11,129 nt of DNA, from the NCBI GenBank assembly GCA_034002865.1, contig JAVEZR010000023.1:1-11129 (forward strand). The letters are read 5' to 3'. Positions 6,482-11,129 of this stretch are shown here, piece by piece (position 1 is the stretch's first letter; each line of letters begins with the position of its first letter). A model generated the notes under the pieces. The model searched no databases and was not told the origin of the DNA. It worked only from the letters and a program-made list of their open reading frames with translations. Made by a program: the position numbers and the translations under genes. Source of the DNA: UBA5209 sp034002865. GTDB lineage: Bacteria; Patescibacteriota; Dojkabacteria; SC72.

Positions 6482-8092
6482 ATGAGAGAACACTCTAAAT
6501 CATCAATACTCTTAAGATTTGGACTTCTCATATCCCTACTCTTACTCGCTTTCATATATCTCTTTGAGAATGTTAATCCAGAGAGTAGCACAGTGGTAAA
6601 GCCAACGATAAAGGAAAGTATTAAAGAGATACAGAAACCTTCATATACAGTAACTACAGTAGGTAAGGATATTGACCTACCTAAATTCCCACAAGATTAC
6701 GACTTAGTACTCAGCACCCTAAATATTTCACTCACTCAACATCAGAAAACCACCCTTCTTCTACACGGTGAGGGTATTGTAAAGAGTGACCAAACAGATA
6801 TATCTTCTGCATATGCATATCTAATAGAGAAGGATCTCCCCACTCATATACCTCAAGAGTATATAAATATATATTTAGATTCAGAATTCATAAAAGATAC
6901 CAGCTATATCCCTCTACAGTATAAAGATATCTTCTCTAAGTCATTAGAAACAGGCACTCTCAGTAGTAATATATATCAAGAATATATAAAAGATGAACTT
7001 TCAATATACAAAACTCTTCCTCTTTCTGTAACTAGTAATACCATTCGTAACTTCCCTCAACTTAAAGATTTCGCCATTGATTTAGATAGCGAAAGTATAA
7101 ATAGTGCATATTTTAAATTAAGAATATTAAGAAATACTCAATTAGATAAATCTCGACAGATTACATATCTAACAACATTACTAAATGACTTAGTAATATA
7201 CTCTAAAAATTCTTCAGATTTAAATGCAAACAACAGATTAAAACATAATCTAATGGATGTAATATACAGCACAGATTTAAATAGATCTGGAAATATATAT
7301 TGGAGATTAGTAGTGAAGGAAAATAAAATATACATATCCCCTATTATAATCTCTGAGGAATTTACAATTAACGATGAAAACTTCAATGAAGTATATGACA
7401 TAGTACCTACAGAGCAAAGAGGTGGTACTGTTAGAATCCCAATCATCATGTATCACCAGATAGATGCAATGCCAGCCACAGGCTCCTCTTTCCTTAAGGG
7501 TTTATACGTAACTCCAGAGACATTTGAAGAACAGTTAGCATACTTAGTTAAGAAAAATTATAAAAGTGTAACCCCACGTGAACTGTACAATCAACTAAGC
7601 TTAGCTACTAATCCTTCTCAAAAAAGTGTAATGCTAACCTTTGATGACAGTACAAAAAGTCAGTATGAGAATGGATACAGATTACTTAAAAAATATGGAT
7701 TAACAGGAGTCTTTTATGTAGTAACAGGAAGAACCTCAATTACATATGACCAATTAAGAGAGATGGCAAACAGTGGGATGATAATAGACTCACATACAGG
7801 TACGCATCCAGACCTAACTAAACTTTACGACCCATCAAAACTCAGTAGCGAAATAGTTGGAAGCAGAAATACACTAATAGGTGCAACAGGACAAGAAGTT
7901 GCCTCTATAGCCTACCCTGGCTGTGTGATAGATTCTAAGGGATATCCATATGTTAAAGAGGCAGGATACCTTCTTGGAGTAAGCTGTGGTAGATCAATAG
8001 ACCATACTCTAAAAAACCGCCTATCTCTTTCAAGAGTTCACATCTTTGACAGTATGGAGAACCTTAAGGGATTACTCTCTGGTAAAGAGTAA
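6482..8092 (+). CDS. Membrane-anchored polysaccharide deacetylase (NodB fold, CE4)
   Basis: 536 residues: a short basic N-terminus, one membrane anchor (about 11-29), then about 280 residues of extracytoplasmic sequence that I do not recognise, and a C-terminal NodB domain (about 315-530). In the domain: IIMYHQ entry strand, motif 1 TFDDS (Asp388, Asp389; Ser replaces the usual Gly), motif 2 HTGTHP (His438, His442, metal ligands), motif 3 as AYPG (477-480) without the usual arginine, and SLSRVHI (515-521) with the late histidine. Such enzymes remove N-acetyl groups from peptidoglycan or exopolysaccharide sugars using a divalent metal; the substrate here is unknown. The cysteine after AYPG (481) and a second in GVSCGRS could pair. 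The gene starts 30 bases after the tRNA without a recognisable RBS or terminator between, so co-transcription is plausible. Confidence 0.88.
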   Translation: MREHSKSSILLRFGLLISLLLLAFIYLFENVNPESSTVVKPTIKESIKEIQKPSYTVTTVGKDIDLPKFPQDYDLVLSTLNISLTQHQKTTLLLHGEGIVKSDQTDISSAYAYLIEKDLPTHIPQEYINIYLDSEFIKDTSYIPLQYKDIFSKSLETGTLSSNIYQEYIKDELSIYKTLPLSVTSNTIRNFPQLKDFAIDLDSESINSAYFKLRILRNTQLDKSRQITYLTTLLNDLVIYSKNSSDLNANNRLKHNLMDVIYSTDLNRSGNIYWRLVVKENKIYISPIIISEEFTINDENFNEVYDIVPTEQRGGTVRIPIIMYHQIDAMPATGSSFLKGLYVTPETFEEQLAYLVKKNYKSVTPRELYNQLSLATNPSQKSVMLTFDDSTKSQYENGYRLLKKYGLTGVFYVVTGRTSITYDQLREMANSGMIIDSHTGTHPDLTKLYDPSKLSSEIVGSRNTLIGATGQEVASIAYPGCVIDSKGYPYVKEAGYLLGVSCGRSIDHTLKNRLSLSRVHIFDSMENLKGLLSGKE

Positions 8093-8140
8093 ACATATTA
8101 AACTCTAGAACAGTAGTTGGTAATATAGTATATTGAAGAT

Positions 8141-8440
8141 ATGGATAATGAATTAGAGAAAAAGAATAACTTTCTTACTGGTGTAATAATTACATTAGCA
8201 ACCATAACGATAGGTCTAATTAGTTACGTCTTCTATACAGAGAATACCTCTCTCTTTAGAGAACCCAATAGATGTGAATACAATGGGTGGGCATATGCAG
8301 ATAAAGAAACATACACTTCTATAGATGGTTGTAATACATGCTTCTGCTATGATGGTGAAACTGTATGTACAGAGAAAGCGTGTGCTCCAGAAAGCACCAA
8401 ATACTGTGATGATGGTACAGTATGCCCTGTAGAGCTTTAG
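8141..8440 (+). CDS. Anchored cysteine-rich protein with VWC/pacifastin-like motif
   Basis: 99 residues. A short charged N-terminus and one helix (about 12-32) anchor a small exterior domain containing all eight cysteines (45, 64, 67, 69, 76, 81, 89, 95). The core DGCNTCFCYDGETVCTEKAC has the spacing C-N-x-C-x-C-x2-G-x3-C-T-x3-C, the pattern of pacifastin-type inhibitors and close to the C-terminal half of von Willebrand factor type C domains. The first spacer (18 residues, with GWAY and TYTSIDG) is nearer to VWC. The even cysteine number and exterior location suggest a disulfide-stapled module for binding or inhibition of a partner protein; that is inference. The ATG follows TATATTGAAGAT, very similar to the sequence before the gene at 8503. 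The gene lies 48 bases after the deacetylase. Confidence 0.8.
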   Translation: MDNELEKKNNFLTGVIITLATITIGLISYVFYTENTSLFREPNRCEYNGWAYADKETYTSIDGCNTCFCYDGETVCTEKACAPESTKYCDDGTVCPVEL

Positions 8441-8502
8441 CTATTGTTTTCTAATACTCACCGATGTAATCTGTTAATATATAATCTTTGGATATTAAAG
8501 AT

Positions 8503-9321
8503 ATGGAAAATAATCCCAATGATTTACAAAATAGTGTATTACAAACAGTACAACCTACTAAAAAGAAAGGTATAAGCCAAAAAGTACTATTAATAATAAT
8601 CGCTATACTCCTTTTCTTACTACTAATACTCTCCCTTTTCTTTATGTATAAGAATGGTACATTCGATTCTCTTTTAAAGAAGGAGAGCGAAGTACAACAA
8701 GAAGATAAAGAGAAAGAAGATATTACAGATCAAAACAAGGAAGAAAATATTCAACCAAAGGAAAGCTACTATGAAGGAGAAACAGTAAAAGCCCTACTCC
8801 CAGATGGTTGGAGTGTTGAGGAGTACTACGATGGAGAGGGGACAGATTCTTTAGTAGAAGGTGCTGTATATGAGGGATTTACAGGATTGAAAATAAAGAA
8901 AGGTTCTGAAGAGATATTCTCAGTAAGAGCAGTCTCAGGTATTGGATTTATAGGATGCCCTATGTATGCTAAATTCTCTGATTACAGTCCTGCTCACTTA
9001 GAGAGTAATCAATCTATGGCAGATGAAATCGGAGAGCCTATGAATATTACAGATTACACTTCAACAAAATACTCTGAATTTAAGTGGTTAGGTAGAGATT
9101 TCAGAAGGATAGGGTTAACATACTTCTATGATGAAGAGCCTAACAATGATTACTTTGAGGCACCATGTGTATCTGGAGTATTAACAATCGAGGGTTTAAA
9201 CTTTACTGATTCTGATGGGTTTACTGGAGAAGCATACTTCTATGGAGCCTCTATGAATGCATCAGAGGAAGATCTACTAGTTGTAGATGAGATACTTGAT
9301 AGTATGACATTACAGAAATAA
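8503..9321 (+). CDS. Single-helix anchored protein with charged linker, first of a paralog pair
   Basis: 272 residues from the ATG at 8503. A TTG at 8488 would add five residues but is unnecessary. After a polar lysine-ending N-terminus, one helix (about 28-48) anchors the protein. A Glu/Lys-rich linker (about 56-92) leads to an exterior globular domain (about 93-272) beginning LLPDGWSVEEYY and ending DEILDSMTLQK. Cys152 and Cys222 are matched in the paralog at 10177-10983 and may pair. The family is not recognised; the small beta-rich-looking domain with a P-x-GW start recalls anchored sensor or binding modules, but no catalytic motif is visible. A TATAAT at 8480-8485, 17 bases before the ATG, could serve as a local promoter, though no -35 is apparent. 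The DUF1189-like gene follows after 19 bases. Confidence 0.82.
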   Translation: MENNPNDLQNSVLQTVQPTKKKGISQKVLLIIIAILLFLLLILSLFFMYKNGTFDSLLKKESEVQQEDKEKEDITDQNKEENIQPKESYYEGETVKALLPDGWSVEEYYDGEGTDSLVEGAVYEGFTGLKIKKGSEEIFSVRAVSGIGFIGCPMYAKFSDYSPAHLESNQSMADEIGEPMNITDYTSTKYSEFKWLGRDFRRIGLTYFYDEEPNNDYFEAPCVSGVLTIEGLNFTDSDGFTGEAYFYGASMNASEEDLLVVDEILDSMTLQK

Positions 9322-9340
9322 TAATATTACCTAACCCAAA

Positions 9341-10135
9341 ATGACACTCTTCAGAGCAATATATGATAGGAAACTGTATCAAGAATCATTATCTCAGAAA
9401 TTTAGAAAGCCCTTTACCTATTGGACATTAATCTCAATTATCTCAATACTGGTATACACTCTCTCTATGACTATCTCTGTAAGAGATGAATTTCCGTCAA
9501 TTCAAGAACTCAAAGATTCAATCCCCTACTTTGAAATAAATGATGGTATTTTGAACATTGATGAAAGAGTAGAATTTTTGGGAGAGGATTCCATAGTTCT
9601 AATTATTGATGATGATTATGTCTTTCAAAAAGAAAACTTTCAGTATGTTACTGAGTATATTGTCGCTACAAGAGATTCTGTATATATAAAGGGTACTGAT
9701 ACAGAATTACAACAGCTCTTTTATAAAGATCTTGATATGTTAAAAAATACCAATAAGGATATTCTTCTAGACACATTTCTAGGATTAATACCTACCCAGG
9801 CAATTATTATGATTGTTCTACTAATCTTTCTCTTCTTCCTATTAATTGTACTAGTAATATTGGGAGCTAAATTTGCATTTCTACTTCTTTATGCCCTAGT
9901 TGGTCTTTTAACTGCAAAAATATTTAAGAAACAGCTTAGCTATTCTCAATCTCTTAAAATAGTACTATATGGAAGTATATTACCTACATTAGTAGGCACA
10001 GGATACTGGTTAATATTCGGTCAGGGTATTAATGGTACTCTCCTATTTATATTAATTACTGTATATACAGGCTTCTTTATCTCACAGCTTAAGACAGAGA
10101 ATACATTAAACTCGCCCAATGATTTAACTAAATAG
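9341..10135 (+). CDS. DUF1189-like multi-pass membrane protein
   Basis: 264 residues. Helix 1 (about 27-46) is followed by an exterior domain of about 100 residues, then four more helices (about 152-174, 176-194, 205-226, 231-249) and a short polar tail. The exterior domain starts with a KDSIPYFEINDGILNID segment, a pattern I associate with DUF1189 proteins (a hydrophilic domain after helix 1, with an IPxFEIxxGxL motif, then a C-terminal helix bundle). The domain also carries LIIDDDYVF and a IVATRDSVYIK stretch, again in line with DUF1189. The molecular function of that family is unknown. The gene lies 19 bases after one anchored paralog and 41 bases before the other, which suggests that the three proteins act together. 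No RBS is visible. Confidence 0.72.
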   Translation: MTLFRAIYDRKLYQESLSQKFRKPFTYWTLISIISILVYTLSMTISVRDEFPSIQELKDSIPYFEINDGILNIDERVEFLGEDSIVLIIDDDYVFQKENFQYVTEYIVATRDSVYIKGTDTELQQLFYKDLDMLKNTNKDILLDTFLGLIPTQAIIMIVLLIFLFFLLIVLVILGAKFAFLLLYALVGLLTAKIFKKQLSYSQSLKIVLYGSILPTLVGTGYWLIFGQGINGTLLFILITVYTGFFISQLKTENTLNSPNDLTK

Positions 10136-10140
10136 GTTTG

Positions 10141-10168
10141 TTGAAAGATATATTTTTAAATTTATAAA
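10141..10168 (+). promoter_or_regulatory. Promoter before the second anchored paralog
   Basis: TTGAAA (10141-10146), a 16-base spacer, then TATAAA (10163-10168). The predicted start is near 10175, so the ATG at 10177 would be at or next to the 5' end. The element occupies nearly all of the 41-base gap after the DUF1189-like gene. Confidence 0.45.
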
Positions 10169-10176
10169 GTAGTAAA

Positions 10177-10983
10177 ATGACAGAAAGAGTAAATATCCCT
10201 AAATGGGCCCTATATACCATGATTGCCTCTATATCGATCCTCACTATCCTCTCTTCATCACTAATAATAACCTTGAATAGTAAGAATATGGAAGAAGAGA
10301 GAACTAATATCGGATTAGACAAAGATACAGGAGAGGAGACTGATATCGAATTAAACAAGGACACAGAGGAAGAAAAGATAAAAGAATTAGAGGATAAAAG
10401 AATTAGGGATGAGAAATTTCGAGCGGAAGATGATGCTATAAAAGCTCTTAAATTAACAACTGTGGAGGCTCAAGTACCTAAAGGTTGGGATATAAAACTT
10501 GAATATAACACTCCTGAGTTGGTTCCCAGAGGGATAGATTGCGAGGGCTTAACAGGATTAGAGATAATGAAAGGAGAAAATCTGATATTTAAGATGCAAC
10601 TAATTAGTGGAGTTGGAGGCCAATGTCTAGACTATTACCTCTTTAAAGATACTCCAGCCCCATCAGAAGCAGAAAGTGAGTATCAGGTTACAGACTTAAC
10701 TAAGCAGAAATATACTCAAATTAATATCCTTGGCAATATATATAGAAGAATAGGTACACAGTTCTACCAAGATGACGATAGAGAGACAGAGGCTTTTGAA
10801 TCTCGTTGCGATACATATATGACCGAAATCGATGGAATGATTGTTAAAAGCTCATATGAAGGTAGTTATTATTCTATTGTAAATAGTTATACTTTTACAG
10901 TGACACCAAATACTTCAGAGACTGATCTTAAAGTTTTAGACTCCATACTAGAAAGTATGACATTAGTTGAATATGAAGGCTAA
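10177..10983 (+). CDS. Single-helix anchored protein with charged linker, second of a paralog pair
   Basis: 268 residues: one helix (about 11-33), a highly charged linker (about 36-92) and a C-terminal globular domain (about 98-264). It aligns end to end with the protein at 8503-9321: VPKGWDIKLEY, GLTGLEIMKG, SGVGGQC, the RRIGTQFYQDD patch and a LDSILESMTL ending all have counterparts there. Cys150 and Cys211 match the cysteine pair of the paralog, and Cys122 is extra. The linker contains a tandem 12-residue duplication (44-67). No enzyme motif or named family is recognised. The exterior location follows from the helix with a short basic N-terminus. The gene probably arose by duplication around the DUF1189-like gene, and it may be transcribed from its own promoter. 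Confidence 0.82.
   Translation: MTERVNIPKWALYTMIASISILTILSSSLIITLNSKNMEEERTNIGLDKDTGEETDIELNKDTEEEKIKELEDKRIRDEKFRAEDDAIKALKLTTVEAQVPKGWDIKLEYNTPELVPRGIDCEGLTGLEIMKGENLIFKMQLISGVGGQCLDYYLFKDTPAPSEAESEYQVTDLTKQKYTQINILGNIYRRIGTQFYQDDDRETEAFESRCDTYMTEIDGMIVKSSYEGSYYSIVNSYTFTVTPNTSETDLKVLDSILESMTLVEYEG
10306..10377 (+). repeat. Two tandem 36-base units in the charged linker
   Basis: Units 10306-10341 and 10342-10377 encode NIGLDKDTGEET and DIELNKDTEEEK. They match at most positions at both DNA and protein level and stay in frame, so they lengthen the flexible acidic linker. The paralog at 8503 has no such repeat. Confidence 0.7.
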
Positions 10984-11011
10984 GAGATTGTACATTGGTA
11001 ATACACAGAGA

Positions 11012-11129
11012 TTACCTATGGGCGTCTAAAAAGATATTAATCAGCATTTGATCCTCTTGTCGCCCAAGATGTAGACCAAAGCTCTTTCCTTTTATCTTTC
11101 GGAGCAATCCACATTTGACAATAGAGGAA
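11012..11129 (-). CDS. Possible partial gene: C-terminal end of an unknown protein
   Basis: A minus-strand frame enters at the right edge and stays open for 38 codons to a TAA at 11014-11012. The peptide contains LLRKIKGKSFGLHLGRQEDQ and ends IFLDAHR. It would be convergent with the anchored paralog that ends at 10983, a common arrangement. No family is recognised, and the length is not enough to exclude chance: another minus-strand frame is also open to a TAA at 11037. A weak 6-bp hairpin (GGTAAT at 10997-11002, ATTACC at 11011-11016) lies between the two gene ends without a T-run. Confidence 0.35.
   Translation of the reverse strand, partial: SSIVKCGLLRKIKGKSFGLHLGRQEDQMLINIFLDAHR

Noticed and set aside
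10997..11016. GGTAAT/ATTACC hairpin as a bidirectional terminator
   Set aside because: The stem is only 6 bp and A/T-rich, and neither side is followed by a T-run.
11037..11129. Alternative minus-strand frame at the right edge with three tryptophans
   Set aside because: It is shorter than the overlapping frame ending at 11012 and has no recognisable motif; the two cannot be told apart without more sequence.
1..11129. CRISPR arrays, insertion sequences, rRNA genes
   Set aside because: No regularly spaced repeats, transposase-like proteins, terminal inverted repeats or rRNA signatures were seen.

Overview
The window looks like a chromosomal segment of a low-GC bacterium of the Candidate Phyla Radiation (Patescibacteria). 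The evidence is the tandem array of very small two-helix VirB2/TrbC-like pilins, the A/T-rich codon choice (many ATA and AGA codons), the lack of Shine-Dalgarno motifs before the genes, and many single-helix-anchored surface proteins with no clear relatives. I cannot place it more precisely from sequence alone. The standard bacterial code fits: long frames are intact, and all readable stops are TAA or TAG.

Left half, minus strand (read right to left from 6292). An endonuclease IV gene (nfo) overlaps by one base a gene for a 1031-residue single-chain protein combining a UvrD-type helicase with a C-terminal PD-(D/E)XK nuclease and an apparent 4-Cys Fe-S motif. This is a two-gene DNA-repair operon. 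Six consecutive small pilin-like membrane proteins follow (2288 to 144). The array has internal promoters. The first starts an overlapping gene pair. The third and fourth genes each carry their own near-consensus promoter, and those two promoters are visibly duplicated. A strong intrinsic terminator lies between the fourth and fifth genes, almost touching the start codon of the fifth. At the left edge a further minus-strand gene begins (signal-peptide-like N-terminus) behind an extended -10 promoter.

Centre. A short divergent region (6293-6358) separates nfo from a plus-strand tRNA-Ser(GCU) with encoded CCA.

Right half, plus strand (6482-10983). Five genes encode envelope proteins: a membrane-anchored NodB-fold polysaccharide deacetylase with a large unassigned ectodomain; a 99-residue anchored protein with eight cysteines in a VWC/pacifastin-like pattern; two paralogous proteins made of a single helix, a charged linker and a globular domain; and, between those paralogs, a five-helix DUF1189-like protein. 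This looks like a cell-surface gene cluster, but its joint function is not evident. At the right edge a possible convergent minus-strand gene ends.

Common themes are promoters whose predicted start falls at or within a few bases of the start codon (leaderless or very short leaders) and gene duplication, seen in both the pilins and the anchored paralogs.
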